The translations under genes were made by a program, and so were the position numbers. The notes under the pieces were generated by a model. The model was not told the DNA's origin. It worked only from the letters and a program-made list of their open reading frames with translations, and made no database searches. From contig JAUYMU010000050.1 of the NCBI GenBank assembly GCA_030698405.1, positions 1-64,000 on the forward strand: DNA of 64,000 nucleotides, written 5' to 3'. Shown here piece by piece: positions 41,024 through 51,036 of the stretch (position 1 is its first letter; each line of letters starts with the position of its first letter). The stretch comes from Bacteroidota bacterium. GTDB taxonomy: Bacteria; Bacteroidota; Bacteroidia; Bacteroidales; Prolixibacteraceae.

Positions 41024-41710
41024 TTAAATATCGTCTGAATTAAATTTAAAGCCCAATCGCTTGCCTGTCTGAATTCTGGAATGATTGATCTCAACCTGCA
41101 TCTGCTCAACAGTGGCAATTTTCACATCGTCATAAGGCGGTACCAGCAAATCAAAATCAATGGCATACTGAACAGCTGTTTCAATGATATCTTTCAGGTA
41201 AGCTTTTGTCAATTCATCAACTCCGAAATCTTTTACAACTTCGTTGGATTGACGTTTTCCTTCAACAAAAAAATGGTTTTCACGGTTCACGAAAATGCGC
41301 GCAATCAGATATCCCAAATCCTGTGTCCGATTGTATTTAAACGAGTCTGCCAAAAAATTATAGATACTAAACACCCCACAATACGAATTCATCGCATTGG
41401 CTTTTATATATTCCAGTTTCCAGATCGGATGTTCGCGGTTAAAAACAAATACGTTGGAGTGCATACTGAAAATAAGCACATCGCCCCCAAGTTTGAATTC
41501 AGCTTCAAAAGGTCCTTTTTCCTGAAAAAACGGCAATACACTTTCGTCAACTTTATCCTTCAGCTGTTCACGATATTCATCAGCCAATTCTCTCAGCACT
41601 TCTTTCAAAACTGCAAACATCGCTACAGTATTTCTATAGACTTCCTGTTTGAGGTTAGTTTTTGTAATCAGTCCATCCATCTGGGTGGCTTCATTTTTCT
41701 CTTCAGTCAT
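41024..41710 (-). CDS. Conserved protein of unknown function (228 aa)
   Basis: A cytoplasmic-looking alpha/beta protein of 228 residues that I recognise only as a type conserved in Bacteroidota. The middle holds FEAEFKLGGDVLIFSMHSNVF and YCGVFSIYNFLADSFKYNRTQDLGYLIAR, and the end is IQTGKRLGFKFNSDDI. There is no signal peptide, membrane segment or known catalytic motif. It lies 11 bp upstream of pepT and 80 bp after proS, across a terminator hairpin, so it is most likely transcribed with pepT. Confidence 0.7.
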   Translation of the reverse strand: MTEEKNEATQMDGLITKTNLKQEVYRNTVAMFAVLKEVLRELADEYREQLKDKVDESVLPFFQEKGPFEAEFKLGGDVLIFSMHSNVFVFNREHPIWKLEYIKANAMNSYCGVFSIYNFLADSFKYNRTQDLGYLIARIFVNRENHFFVEGKRQSNEVVKDFGVDELTKAYLKDIIETAVQYAIDFDLLVPPYDDVKIATVEQMQVEINHSRIQTGKRLGFKFNSDDI

Positions 41711-41741
41711 GGCTTAGCTGTTAAAATTTTGATAAAAATAA

Positions 41742-41769
41742 GAAAAGCAGCCAACTTTGACTGCTTTTC
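41742..41769 (-). terminator. Intrinsic terminator of proS
   Basis: GAAAAGCAG/CTGCTTTTC stem with a ten-base loop. Read on the minus strand it is followed by TTATTTTTATC, 22 bp after the proS stop. Confidence 0.8.
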
Positions 41770-41790
41770 CTATATCTGAATTTCTATATT

Positions 41791-43266
41791 TTAATAGGAC
41801 AAGGCGAATATTACGCGGCCTTTCGATGGTTTCCCGGAATACATACAAGTTCCTTCTTCCGGAACCTGATCAAACGGGATACAGCGAATGGTTGCTTTGG
41901 TTTCATCCTTGATCATCTGTTCTGTTTCAGAAGTTCCGTCCCAGTGGGCCAGAATAAATCCGCCCTTGTTCTGAAGTACTTCTTTAAACTCGTCATAAGT
42001 ATCAACCGGAGTGGTCATTTCCTTGCGGAATATGATTGCTTTGTTGAAAATATTATCCTGAATGTCGTTCAACAATTGCTGAACGTACAATTCTATATTT
42101 TCCATCGAAACAACTTGTTTCTCCAATGTGTCGCGACGGGCAACTTCTACAGTGCCGTTTTCGAGGTCGCGCGGTCCAATTGCGATGCGCACCGGAACAC
42201 CTTTCAACTCATATTCGGCAAATTTCCAACCCGGCTTTTTATTGTCGTTGTTGTCGTATTTTACTGAAATACCGACACTCCGCAATTTGGTTACGATGCT
42301 GTTCACTTTTTCTGAAATTGCAGCAAGTTGCTCCTCGTTTTTATAAATAGGAACAATAACCACCTGAAAAGGAGCAAGTTTTGGTGGAAGAACCAATCCG
42401 TTATCGTCTGAATGTGCCATGATCAAAGCGCCCATCAAACGGGTTGAAACGCCCCATGACGAACCCCATACAAATTCAACATTACCTTCTTTGGATGCAA
42501 ATTTTACATCAAATGCTTTCGCAAAATTTTGTCCGAGGTAATGAGAAGTTCCTGATTGCAAAGCTTTTCCGTCCTGCATCAATGCTTCGATCGTGTATGT
42601 TTCGAGTGCACCGGCAAAACGTTCGTTGGCCGATTTCGAACCTTTTATTACCGGAAGCGCCATAAACTGTTCTGCAAAATTAGCATACACATTCACCATT
42701 TGTTCTGTTTCTGCAATTGCTTCCTGGCTTGTTGCATGTGCGGTGTGTCCTTCCTGCCATAAAAACTCAGTGGTACGGAGAAACAGGCGTGTGCGCATTT
42801 CCCATCGAACCACATTGGCCCACTGATTGACCAGAATAGGTAAATCGCGGTACGACTGTATCCAGTTTTTATAAGTACTCCAAATAATGGTTTCAGATGT
42901 TGGCCTTACGATTAATTCTTCTTCCAGTTTTGCATCCGGATCAACGATAATTCCTTTTCCGTTCGGATCGTTCATCAACCGGTAATGGGTTACCACTGCA
43001 CATTCTTTGGCAAAACCTTCCACATGACTGGCTTCTTTGCTGAAAAATGATTTGGGGATAAACAAAGGGAAATAAGCATTCGAATGACCGGTTTCCTTAA
43101 ACATCCGGTCTAATTCGGCCTGCATTTTTTCCCAGATTGCATAGCCATAAGGTTTAATTACCATGCAGCCCCGTACTGCTGAATTTTCGGCGAGATCAGC
43201 CTTAACAACCAGATCGTTGTACCATTGTGAATAATTTTCGCTTCGGGGAGTCAATTCTTTTGCCAT
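41791..43266 (-). CDS. proS: Prolyl-tRNA synthetase (archaeal/eukaryotic-type)
   Basis: A 491-residue class II synthetase that charges tRNA(Pro). Motif 1/2 regions are [76 protein letters not shown] and [15 protein letters not shown]; motif 3 is [21 protein letters not shown]. The absence of the long editing insert and the zinc-binding-type C-terminus ([29 protein letters not shown], in parts) place it in the short archaeal-like ProRS group that many Bacteroidota use. It is divergent from the lipoprotein gene at 43363. Confidence 0.96.
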   Translation of the reverse strand: MAKELTPRSENYSQWYNDLVVKADLAENSAVRGCMVIKPYGYAIWEKMQAELDRMFKETGHSNAYFPLFIPKSFFSKEASHVEGFAKECAVVTHYRLMNDPNGKGIIVDPDAKLEEELIVRPTSETIIWSTYKNWIQSYRDLPILVNQWANVVRWEMRTRLFLRTTEFLWQEGHTAHATSQEAIAETEQMVNVYANFAEQFMALPVIKGSKSANERFAGALETYTIEALMQDGKALQSGTSHYLGQNFAKAFDVKFASKEGNVEFVWGSSWGVSTRLMGALIMAHSDDNGLVLPPKLAPFQVVIVPIYKNEEQLAAISEKVNSIVTKLRSVGISVKYDNNDNKKPGWKFAEYELKGVPVRIAIGPRDLENGTVEVARRDTLEKQVVSMENIELYVQQLLNDIQDNIFNKAIIFRKEMTTPVDTYDEFKEVLQNKGGFILAHWDGTSETEQMIKDETKATIRCIPFDQVPEEGTCMYSGKPSKGRVIFALSY

Positions 43267-43349
43267 TTCTTTGCTTTTGGTATGGTATTTGAGTTTTTTC
43301 CTATTAGTTTTATAGGCTACAAAGAAAGTAAATTAATCATTCATTATAA

Positions 43350-43355
43350 AGGAGG
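43350..43355 (+). promoter_or_regulatory. Strong Shine-Dalgarno site
   Basis: AGGAGG, 7 bp before the ATG at 43363. Clear SD sites are rare in Bacteroidota and in this window, so it supports this start over upstream in-frame codons. Confidence 0.65.
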
Positions 43356-43362
43356 GTGTGCT

Positions 43363-44922
43363 ATGAAAACCAAACTTCCATACATCGCAGTTGTTGCAAT
43401 ATTAGTCAGTGCATGTACCACGGGAACATATATGACTAAAACTTACGATGATGATATCTATTTTTCCCCCGCAGATATTCCGCCCGTCACGATGGTTCAG
43501 AACAGAAATGAAAAGTCAGCCGGAACAAACAAAAGTGATGCCGGAAATCAAAGAGTTGTGATGAGCCAGATGGAAAAAAATGCCGATGGTACATCTACAC
43601 TGAACAATTACGTTTATCAACCGGACGAACAGAACCAGACTTCAAGCTATCAGGCTTACGACATGGATCAGCAAGAGCTGATAGGTTCAGATACCACTGT
43701 TTATTACAACGATGACGATGTGAAATACGTGATAAACAATTATTACGATGGCAACGATAGCGACATCGATTTTGCCTACCGTATCAACAGGTTTCATCGT
43801 CCTTACTATTACAGCCCGTTCTTTTACGATAGTTGGTATTACGGTTCCTACTATCCGTTCTATTCTCATCTTGGATGGGATCCCTGGTATTATGGCGGTT
43901 GGGGTTATCCTTATAGCTCCTATGGCTATTATTCACCATTCTCATTCGGATTTGGCGGATACTGGGGTGGAGGCTACGGAGGCTATTACAATTCCTATTA
44001 CGGAGGTTACTACAATGGATATAACCATGGGTATTACAGCGGCTACTATGGTACCGGCGGTGGTTTTTCCAGTAACCATCAGGTGGCCAGAAGAAGATCA
44101 ACCGATATGAATGTACCTGGTGGAAGAACTCAAAACAACAACATAACCAGTGGTACAAGAGGTTCTAACTTTAATGGTGCAATTCAAGGAAATTCTTCAG
44201 ATCAACAATTGCCAACAAATGGAGCAAACTCCAATACCTGGGTTGAAAATGGTCATACAAGAAGCCGTTCAATAAATCCGGCAAGTGGAACCCAGGATAC
44301 TAAAAGTGCAACGATAGTAAATAACAGAAGAACGATCACGACTGTTGACGGAAGACGGGTTACCACCACTGGAGGAACTCAGGTTCAGAATGAAAATGGC
44401 ACGAGAACTCAGGTTGCACGTCCTGCCACCGACAATCAGGGAAATGTAAGAAGATCTTATGAACCTTCCACAACCGGAAGAACATACGATCAAAACAGGG
44501 CTGTTCAGCAAGGACAGAATTACACACCAAGCTACAACAAACCAAGGATTGTGAACCAGTCGAATTACAACAATAACAGCTATACGCGTCCGAGTACGAC
44601 TGTCAGAAGTTCCACAAGTCCAACTGTTAAAAGTGCAGGTACCGGAACTGAAACTTACAGTGCCCCAAGAAGTTCTTCAACTGTAAGACAGACATATCGT
44701 TCAAGTTCAACTTATTCAAGTGGTTCCAGTTCATCGCCAAGCAGGAGTTCATCTACATACAGCAATCCTTCTTCAGGAAGTTCAAGTCCGAGTTACAGTA
44801 CTCCTTCAAGAAGTTACAGTGCACCTGCTTCCAGCGGAAGTTCTTCAGGAAGTAGCTCAGGCAGCAGCTCTGGAAGTAGTTCAGGCAGCAGCTCCGGCGG
44901 CGGTTCAGGTCACAGAAGATAA
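43363..44922 (+). CDS. Gly/Tyr- and Ser-rich lipoprotein
   Basis: A 519-residue probable lipoprotein (AVVAILVSACTTG lipobox). Residues about 25-135 are polar. About 140-240 is a Tyr/Gly/Pro/Trp-rich stretch (WYYGSYYPFYSHLGWDPWYYG, in parts). About 240-420 is Asn/Thr/Arg-rich, and the tail is almost pure Ser with Gly and Thr, ending in repeated SGSSS units and SGGGSGHRR. This composition suggests a disordered surface or envelope protein; no enzyme domain is visible. It starts after a strong Shine-Dalgarno site and is followed 53 bp later by a FadL-type porin. Confidence 0.8.
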   Translation: MKTKLPYIAVVAILVSACTTGTYMTKTYDDDIYFSPADIPPVTMVQNRNEKSAGTNKSDAGNQRVVMSQMEKNADGTSTLNNYVYQPDEQNQTSSYQAYDMDQQELIGSDTTVYYNDDDVKYVINNYYDGNDSDIDFAYRINRFHRPYYYSPFFYDSWYYGSYYPFYSHLGWDPWYYGGWGYPYSSYGYYSPFSFGFGGYWGGGYGGYYNSYYGGYYNGYNHGYYSGYYGTGGGFSSNHQVARRRSTDMNVPGGRTQNNNITSGTRGSNFNGAIQGNSSDQQLPTNGANSNTWVENGHTRSRSINPASGTQDTKSATIVNNRRTITTVDGRRVTTTGGTQVQNENGTRTQVARPATDNQGNVRRSYEPSTTGRTYDQNRAVQQGQNYTPSYNKPRIVNQSNYNNNSYTRPSTTVRSSTSPTVKSAGTGTETYSAPRSSSTVRQTYRSSSTYSSGSSSSPSRSSSTYSNPSSGSSSPSYSTPSRSYSAPASSGSSSGSSSGSSSGSSSGSSSGGGSGHRR

Positions 44923-44975
44923 TTAAACTTGACAATATCAGGAATGAATACAAACAACCATTAAATACCGAAATC

Positions 44976-46466
44976 ATGAAAAAATTAGTATATACAATCA
45001 GTATTTTACTGATCGCCTGTAGTGCATTTGCTCAGGATTTGACAGACGCATTACGATATTCGACCTATCATACAAGCGGCACGGCGCGTTCATCGGCCAT
45101 GGGAAATGCTTTTGGCGCTTTGGGTGGCGATTTCACTTCATTGGGAATCAACCCGGCAGGTGCAGCTGTCTATCGTTCCGGAGAATTTACCATTACGCCT
45201 TCCTTTGGGAAAATCAGCATTGATGGCACTTTCAGGGGTAATATGGCAAACGATTCGAAATACAACATCGGCCTCGACAACATTGGGTACGTAACTACTT
45301 TTAAAACCGGTGAAACCAGTGAGTCAGGATTAGTTAGCATTAGTTTTGGACTGGGATACAACAAGTTGAAAAGTTTTTCGATGAATAGTCTGGCAGAGGG
45401 TTCAAATGCCAATCATTCGCTTCTTACATATTTTACAGAGAATGCAAATAGATCAGGGCTCAGCTCTGATAATCTTGATTCCTATTATGAAAGATTAGCC
45501 TGGGATGCTTATCTTCTAAACTATGATGATCAAAATAAAGAATATTTCAACGATATAACAGACAATGGTTACGGCCAATCTCAACGTAAATCGATTGATC
45601 GGAGAGGTTATATCAATGAATATGTATTATCGGTTGCTGCCAATTTTAATCACAAGTTTTATGTTGGTGCCACCCTCGGAATTCAGGATGTGTATTTTAA
45701 AGAAAATGCTGATTTGTATGAATGGGATGCAAAATCCAATATTCCTTATTTCAACGATTTTAACTTTAATACCTATTTGAAAACTGCTGGAAACGGATTT
45801 AATTTTAAGCTGGGCGCTATTTTTAAACCCATCGACCAACTTCGGTTAGGAGTCGCCATTCATACCCCAACTTTTTACAAATTCAATGATGTATATGATA
45901 GTGGAATGGAATCGTCGATTACTTATGATGATGGAGTAACTGAAAACTACGATACCTATCCTGACAAAGCAGGTGTTTACGATTATGAAATTGAAACTCC
46001 GATGAGAGCCATATTTAGTGGTGCTTATGTGATTGGAAAATCAGGATTGATCAGCGTCGATTATGAGTTGGTTGACTATTCATCCTCAAAAATTAAAAAC
46101 GGAAGCGATGGTTATAACTTTGTTAACGAAAACAAAACAATTGGCAATGCATACAAAACAACAGGTAATCTGCATATTGGAGGCGAATATCGTTTGAACA
46201 AAAATTTCAGTCTAAGGGCAGGTTACGAAAACTTTCCAAGCGTTTATAAATCGAGTTACCTGAGTGAAAAAAATCTAAACAGCGATTCGAATTATTCAAC
46301 CATCGCTGGTGGCTTCGGATTTAGACAAGGGAGTTTCTTCTTTGATGCTACATACAAAACAGTAATGAGTAGCGAGTATTCTAAACTTTATCCGGGAGCC
46401 ATCGATATGGCCAAATATGAAACAAATCAAAACAGTGCTATATTCACGCTGGGTTATAAGTTTTAA
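44976..46466 (+). CDS. OmpP1/FadL-type outer membrane protein
   Basis: A 496-residue outer membrane protein with a signal peptide (ISILLIACSAFAQ) and the family start LRYSTYHTSGTARSSAMGNAFGALGGDFTSLGINPAGAAVYRSGEF (in parts). That is the hatch region of the OmpP1/FadL/TodX family, which moves hydrophobic compounds across the outer membrane. A series of amphipathic strands follows, ending in FTLGYKF with the C-terminal aromatic residue typical for barrel insertion. It follows the lipoprotein gene and closes with a strong terminator. The substrate is unknown. Confidence 0.9.
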   Translation: MKKLVYTISILLIACSAFAQDLTDALRYSTYHTSGTARSSAMGNAFGALGGDFTSLGINPAGAAVYRSGEFTITPSFGKISIDGTFRGNMANDSKYNIGLDNIGYVTTFKTGETSESGLVSISFGLGYNKLKSFSMNSLAEGSNANHSLLTYFTENANRSGLSSDNLDSYYERLAWDAYLLNYDDQNKEYFNDITDNGYGQSQRKSIDRRGYINEYVLSVAANFNHKFYVGATLGIQDVYFKENADLYEWDAKSNIPYFNDFNFNTYLKTAGNGFNFKLGAIFKPIDQLRLGVAIHTPTFYKFNDVYDSGMESSITYDDGVTENYDTYPDKAGVYDYEIETPMRAIFSGAYVIGKSGLISVDYELVDYSSSKIKNGSDGYNFVNENKTIGNAYKTTGNLHIGGEYRLNKNFSLRAGYENFPSVYKSSYLSEKNLNSDSNYSTIAGGFGFRQGSFFFDATYKTVMSSEYSKLYPGAIDMAKYETNQNSAIFTLGYKF

Positions 46467-46483
46467 ACTCAGTTAAACAGAAC

Positions 46484-46523
46484 AAAAGAAAAGCCGGTTA
46501 AGCAATTATCCGGCTTTTCTTTT
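46484..46523. terminator. Strong bidirectional-type terminator
   Basis: AAAAGAAAAGCCGG/CCGGCTTTTCTTTT, a 14-pair perfect stem with a 12-base loop, 17 bp after the FadL-type gene. The 236-bp gap 46467-46702 otherwise has only AT-rich DNA and the promoter box at 46653. Confidence 0.9.
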
Positions 46524-46652
46524 GTTATATAACCATGTGCACAAAATATTTTTGGAATCTTTCAAATTTCAGGCGAATGTATTTTTATATGAATTTGCAT
46601 TGCCATAACTTAGCTTAATTAATTTTTAACCATAAAAACTGAAAACAAGTTT

Positions 46653-46660
46653 TAAATTTG
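46653..46660 (+). promoter_or_regulatory. -7 box of the methyltransferase-DUF4954-nagB operon
   Basis: TAAATTTG matches TAnnTTTG, 42 bp before the ATG at 46703. No sure -33 box. Confidence 0.35.
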
Positions 46661-46702
46661 TGCCAAAATAGGTTGAAATTTATTTCAGGTAAATAATCAG
46701 GT

Positions 46703-47419
46703 ATGACGCAACTTTTCGACGACCCGATTGGACGGGCAGTTTACGACTATCATTTCAAATCCATCAATAAACCCATCATTGTTCATTCTGATGATTTTGA
46801 TGATGATACCATTGACACCGCTTATCTTTTCAGAACATACAAACAAATGCCGGCAATTGAGAAAAAAGCAATGGCATTGTGCAAGGGGCGGATACTTGAT
46901 GTTGGTGCATGTGCAGGCGCTCATTCGGTATATCTTCAGGAAAAAGGATTTGAGCTTACAGCAGTTGAAACATCCGAACTTTGCTGTGAAGTTCTGAAAA
47001 GCAGAAGTGTAAGGAATGTGGTTCAGCAGGATATTTTTAAATTCAGTAACCAGACATTCGATACCATTCTTTTACTGATGAACGGAACCGGAATTGCCGG
47101 AACCCTGAATGGATTGGAAGTATTGCTGCATCACCTGAAAACATTGCTCAATCCGGGAGGTCAGATATTGATCGATTCGTCAGACTTGATTTATTTATAC
47201 GAACAGGAAGATGGTTCGGCGGTAATCGACCTCAATGCAGAAAATTATTACGGTGAACTAAGCTTTCAAACTGAATACGATAACTGGATCAGCCAGCCGT
47301 TTCCGTGGTTGTATGTCGATCTGAACAATCTGGAAAATGCTGTTGAAAAAAATCAGCTTAAATTGAATAAAGTAATTAAAGGGCAACATTTTGATTATCT
47401 CGCCCAAATAACTTCATAA
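46703..47419 (+). CDS. Class I SAM-dependent methyltransferase
   Basis: A 238-residue protein with a Rossmann methyltransferase core. Motif I is GRILDVGACAGAHSVYLQ (about 60-78), followed by ELTAVETSELCCEVL for the acidic ribose-binding residue, FDTILLLMNGTGIAG as motif IV and LLNPGGQILIDSSDL as motif VI. The N-terminal 50 residues (DDPIGRAVYDYHFKSINKP) may cap the substrate site. The substrate is not evident. It starts an operon with a DUF4954 protein (11 bp away) and nagB, so a link to amino-sugar or envelope polymer metabolism is possible. Confidence 0.85.
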   Translation: MTQLFDDPIGRAVYDYHFKSINKPIIVHSDDFDDDTIDTAYLFRTYKQMPAIEKKAMALCKGRILDVGACAGAHSVYLQEKGFELTAVETSELCCEVLKSRSVRNVVQQDIFKFSNQTFDTILLLMNGTGIAGTLNGLEVLLHHLKTLLNPGGQILIDSSDLIYLYEQEDGSAVIDLNAENYYGELSFQTEYDNWISQPFPWLYVDLNNLENAVEKNQLKLNKVIKGQHFDYLAQITS

Positions 47420-47430
47420 AAACAAACAAC

Positions 47431-49452
47431 TTGGAAAACAATCAGGAATACCGGTCACTTTCCCCTATTGAAATTGAAATTTTAAAGCAACAAGGTTGCA
47501 CTTCAAATGAATGGGATCTAATTAGCGTTGGTAAAGGATTTATTCCGCAAAATGTCCGCAATGTGCAATTCTCCGGAATCATCAGGATAGGGGATAACTC
47601 CGGAACGGTGGCATTTATCGGTGGGATCACGCGCAGTTGTGGAATCTACAATGCCAGCATACACAATTGCACCATCGGCGACCATGTCTATATCCATCAC
47701 ATTTGCAACTACATCGCCAATTACGATATTGAAGACCATGTTATCCTGGAAAATATTGAACTGTGTTTCATTGAAGGTGAAACAAGTTTTGGAAATGGGA
47801 TCAAGGTTTCAACGCTTGATGAAACAGGTGGCCGCGGGGTGATGATTTACGATAAATTATCGGCTCATCTGGCTTACTTTCTGGCATGGTACAAACACCG
47901 CCATTGTCTTATTTCTGAACTTGAATCGAAAATTTCGGAGTATGCCGAATCGGTTAAAAGTACGAGGGGAACAATCGGAGAACACTCTGAAATTCGTAAT
48001 TGCCGCCAAATAAAAAATGTAAAATTCGGACCTTACAGTCAGGTCTCAGGACCAACACGGCTCGAAAATGGCTCGGTAAACAGCAACGAATTTGCCCCTG
48101 TAAAATTGGGCGCCGGAATTTTGGCCGAGAATTTTATTGTTTCTTCAGGAGCCGAAATTTCTGACGGAACAATTCTTTCTGAATGTTTTGTCGGCCAGGG
48201 TTGTATTCTTGGAAAACAATATTCGGCTGAGAAATCATTGTTTTTTGCCAATTGTCAGGGATTTCTTGGCGAGGCTTGTTCTGTTTTTGGAGGCCCTTAC
48301 ACGGTATCCCATCACAAATCGACCTTGCTGATTGCCGGAATGTTTTCTTTTTGTAATGCCGGCAGCGGTTCGAACCAAAGTAACCACATGTACAAATTGG
48401 GCCCGATTCATCACGGAATTGTAGAACGTGGATCGAAAACTACTTCTGATTCATATATTCTCTGGCCTGCCAAAATTGGTGCATTTACACTGGTAATGGG
48501 TCGTCACTACAAAAATACCGATACTTCTGATCTTCCGTTTTCGTATCTGATTGAAAATAAAGACGAAAGTTGGATTGCCCCTGGAATAAACCTTCGCAGT
48601 GTTGGAACCATCCGCGATGTATTAAAATGGCCAAAACGTGACCGACGAAAAGACCCGGAAAAACTGGATTGTATCAATTTCAATTTACTCAGTCCGTTTA
48701 CAATTCAAAAAATGCAGAAAGGATTGGAAATCCTAAACCGGCTGAGAGATATTTCAGGAGAAACAACCGAAGTATTCGCATACCGGAATACCATGATCAG
48801 CAGAAGTGCCCTCGAAAAAGGGATTGACTTGTACCAAAAGGCCATTTATAAATTTCTGGGAAATTCGGTTATTTCGCGGATCAACAAATGCAATGTTCAA
48901 ACCTGGGAAGAAATTCAGGAATGCCTGATGCCGGAACATACTATTGGTCAGGGTGAATGGAGCGATTTGTCGGGTTTGATTGCTCCGAAAACAGAAATCA
49001 GCCGGCTGATAAAAGGCATTGAGAAACATGAATTTGTAAGTCTGGAAGAAATTGAGCAGGAATTTAAAAAACTTCATACCAACTATTACGAGTACGAATG
49101 GACCTGGGCTGCGGAATTACTGATACAGCAAAAAGGCAAAAAGATTGAAGCGATGAAAATCGGAGATATTATCAGTTTGGTAAGAAAATGGAAAGATAGT
49201 GTTATCGGACTGGATCAGATGTTGTATGAAGATGCAAAAAAGGAATTCAGGTTGGATTCGATGACCGGATTTGGAATGGATGGAAATAAAACCACCCAAA
49301 AGCTTGATTTTGATAAAGTAAGGGGTAGTTTTGAAAGTAATGACTTTGTAAAAGAAATCGTGAATCACATTGAACGAAAAACCATTTTAGGTGACCGCAT
49401 GATCGAGAAATTAACAGAAATTGAGAAAACAATTCAAAAACAAAAAATATGA
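47431..49452 (+). CDS. DUF4954 left-handed beta-helix protein
   Basis: A 673-residue protein of the DUF4954 type from Bacteroidota. Residues about 60-330 contain hexapeptide-like repeats ([55 protein letters not shown]), which form a left-handed beta-helix as in acyl- and nucleotidyl-transferases. The remaining part is helical with an unassigned role. Conserved-looking motifs are [18 protein letters not shown] and [18 protein letters not shown]. The start is TTG (47431), and the stop overlaps the nagB ATG by ATGA, so the two are translationally coupled. A role in sugar-nucleotide or amino-sugar metabolism is inferred from fold and neighbour only. Confidence 0.83.
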   Translation: MENNQEYRSLSPIEIEILKQQGCTSNEWDLISVGKGFIPQNVRNVQFSGIIRIGDNSGTVAFIGGITRSCGIYNASIHNCTIGDHVYIHHICNYIANYDIEDHVILENIELCFIEGETSFGNGIKVSTLDETGGRGVMIYDKLSAHLAYFLAWYKHRHCLISELESKISEYAESVKSTRGTIGEHSEIRNCRQIKNVKFGPYSQVSGPTRLENGSVNSNEFAPVKLGAGILAENFIVSSGAEISDGTILSECFVGQGCILGKQYSAEKSLFFANCQGFLGEACSVFGGPYTVSHHKSTLLIAGMFSFCNAGSGSNQSNHMYKLGPIHHGIVERGSKTTSDSYILWPAKIGAFTLVMGRHYKNTDTSDLPFSYLIENKDESWIAPGINLRSVGTIRDVLKWPKRDRRKDPEKLDCINFNLLSPFTIQKMQKGLEILNRLRDISGETTEVFAYRNTMISRSALEKGIDLYQKAIYKFLGNSVISRINKCNVQTWEEIQECLMPEHTIGQGEWSDLSGLIAPKTEISRLIKGIEKHEFVSLEEIEQEFKKLHTNYYEYEWTWAAELLIQQKGKKIEAMKIGDIISLVRKWKDSVIGLDQMLYEDAKKEFRLDSMTGFGMDGNKTTQKLDFDKVRGSFESNDFVKEIVNHIERKTILGDRMIEKLTEIEKTIQKQKI

Positions 49453-50276
49453 GACTAATTATTCAGGCCAACCACGATTTAACCTCAAAATGGGTAGCCA
49501 ATTACATTGCCCGGAAAATTATTCTGGCTGCACCAACGGCTGAAAAGCCTTTTGTTTTAGGTCTGCCAACGGGTTCGTCGCCGCTAGGAACATACACCGA
49601 ATTGATTCAGTTGTGCAAAGCTGGCAAGGTTTCGTTCCGCAATGTGGTAACCTTTAACATGGACGAATATGTGGGCATCCCCAAAGAACACCCGCAAAGT
49701 TATCACACGTTTATGTGGACGAATTTCTTTGGCCATATTGATATTCAGGAAAAGAACGTAAATATCCTGAACGGAAATGCTCCGGATATCAAAGCTGAAT
49801 GTCAGGCGTACGAAGACAAAATTACAGCGGTGGGCGGAATCGATCTGTTCCTGGGTGGAATTGGTCCCGACGGACATTTGGCTTTCAACGAACCCGGCTC
49901 ATCACTGGCATCGCGCACCCGCGACAAGGAGCTGAATTACGATACCAAAGTGGCCAACTCTCGTTTCTTCGATAACGATGTAAACAAAGTTCCGCCGTCT
50001 TCATTAACGGTTGGAATTGCTACTGTGATGGATTCAAAAGAAGTTTTGATCATCGTGAATGGCTACAACAAATCGCGCGCATTGCAACATGCCGTTGAAG
50101 AAGGTGTAAATCACATGTGGACCATCAGCGCCCTGCAATTGCACCCGCGCGGAATGATTGTTTGCGACGAAGCCGCCACCTACGAGCTGAAAGTTGGAAC
50201 TTACAAGCATTTTAAAGACATTGAAAAGAACAACCTGAATCCGGAAAGTCTGATGAAATCGGATTTGGTTTGGTAG
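49449..50276 (+). CDS. nagB: Glucosamine-6-phosphate deaminase
   Basis: A 275-residue NagB, which turns glucosamine-6-phosphate into fructose-6-phosphate and ammonia. The phosphate loop is [12 protein letters not shown], the catalytic Asp is in [10 protein letters not shown], and the active-site stretch [17 protein letters not shown] includes the ring-opening His and Glu. Length matches the family. It overlaps the DUF4954 gene by four bases. The hairpin at 50293 ends the operon. Confidence 0.95.
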   Translation: MRLIIQANHDLTSKWVANYIARKIILAAPTAEKPFVLGLPTGSSPLGTYTELIQLCKAGKVSFRNVVTFNMDEYVGIPKEHPQSYHTFMWTNFFGHIDIQEKNVNILNGNAPDIKAECQAYEDKITAVGGIDLFLGGIGPDGHLAFNEPGSSLASRTRDKELNYDTKVANSRFFDNDVNKVPPSSLTVGIATVMDSKEVLIIVNGYNKSRALQHAVEEGVNHMWTISALQLHPRGMIVCDEAATYELKVGTYKHFKDIEKNNLNPESLMKSDLVW

Positions 50277-50292
50277 AGCTGAACTCATATTG

Positions 50293-50327
50293 GTCAGGGC
50301 TTCACTCAAAGTGAAGCCCTGACTTTT
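50293..50327 (+). terminator. Terminator after nagB
   Basis: GTCAGGGCTTCACT-caa-AGTGAAGCCCTGAC, a perfect 14-pair stem followed by TTTT. Its upper stem (CTTCACT/AGTGAA) recurs in the hairpin at 50788. Confidence 0.85.
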
Positions 50328-50343
50328 GGTAAAACAACAATAA

Positions 50344-50778
50344 ATGGATAAAAAGTTAATCTCTCTGAACGCAATATTAGTTCTACTTGCAGTAATCGTT
50401 GGATGGACACTGTCCAAAGCAACCGTAATCGGTAAAGTCGGAATTCATGTTTTACACAGGGAATACATGTTTTTAAACTCCTGGTGGAAAGGAGCATTGC
50501 TTGTTTGGGGCATTTGGATTGTTTTGGAAATCATTCAATACCGAATTTGGAAAAGAAACTGCCGGAACATCAACCTTGCAATACAAACCTCTTTTATATT
50601 TCTGGCCGTATTGGGGCTGTATTTTACGTATTTAGATTTCAGGACTTTTTCACATGGGTTATTGGGCGATCGTTTTCATATCGGAGGATACCTGTTTTGG
50701 ATTGGATGGGGAATTATCAGCCTCTTTTTCATCAAACTCCGGAACGATGATATCGCATCCAAAGAAAATCAGGCCTGA
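50344..50778 (+). CDS. Small four-helix membrane protein of unknown function
   Basis: A 144-residue integral membrane protein with about four transmembrane helices: LNAILVLLAVIVGWTL, WWKGALLVWGIWIVLEII, LAIQTSFIFLAVLGLYFTYL and IGGYLFWIGWGIISLFFI. I do not recognise the family. A conserved-looking loop, FRTFSHGLLGDRFHIGG, faces one side. The gene lies alone between two related hairpins (50293 and 50788). Its base composition is like the neighbours. Confidence 0.65.
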   Translation: MDKKLISLNAILVLLAVIVGWTLSKATVIGKVGIHVLHREYMFLNSWWKGALLVWGIWIVLEIIQYRIWKRNCRNINLAIQTSFIFLAVLGLYFTYLDFRTFSHGLLGDRFHIGGYLFWIGWGIISLFFIKLRNDDIASKENQA

Positions 50779-50787
50779 TAAAACAAA

Positions 50788-50825
50788 CAGTCATGACTTC
50801 ACTTTGAGTGAAACCGTGACTGTTT
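50788..50825 (+). terminator. Terminator after the small membrane protein
   Basis: CAGTCATGACTTCACT-ttg-AGTGAAACCGTGACTG followed by TTTTA, with two mismatches in the stem. The top of the stem matches the nagB terminator. Confidence 0.7.
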
Positions 50826-50858
50826 TATGACAAACCCAATGTTTATTTTTACGATCCT

Positions 50859-50993
50859 ATGATTTTAAACAAATCACCGGAAGTCTCTGAAACCTATGCA
50901 GTAATCCGATCGGTTATTGATACTGCCATAAAAAACCATCAAAATCCCTACGAAGTCACACGTCTAATTGCGATGTTACCCGCGACTGAATAG
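50859..50993 (+). CDS. Possible 44-residue protein
   Basis: The ATG at 50859 opens a frame of 44 codons ending at TAG 50991. It contains SPEVSETYAVIRSVIDTAIK and NPYEVTRLIAMLPATE, an amphipathic helix with a plausible amino-acid composition. It ends 43 bp before the next gene. No known family, signal or metal motif is seen. It could equally be a remnant or a chance frame. Confidence 0.3.
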   Translation: MILNKSPEVSETYAVIRSVIDTAIKNHQNPYEVTRLIAMLPATE

Positions 50994-51036
50994 TGACGAA
51001 AAATTCAAATAAGATAAAGAATAAAAGGAGAAAATA

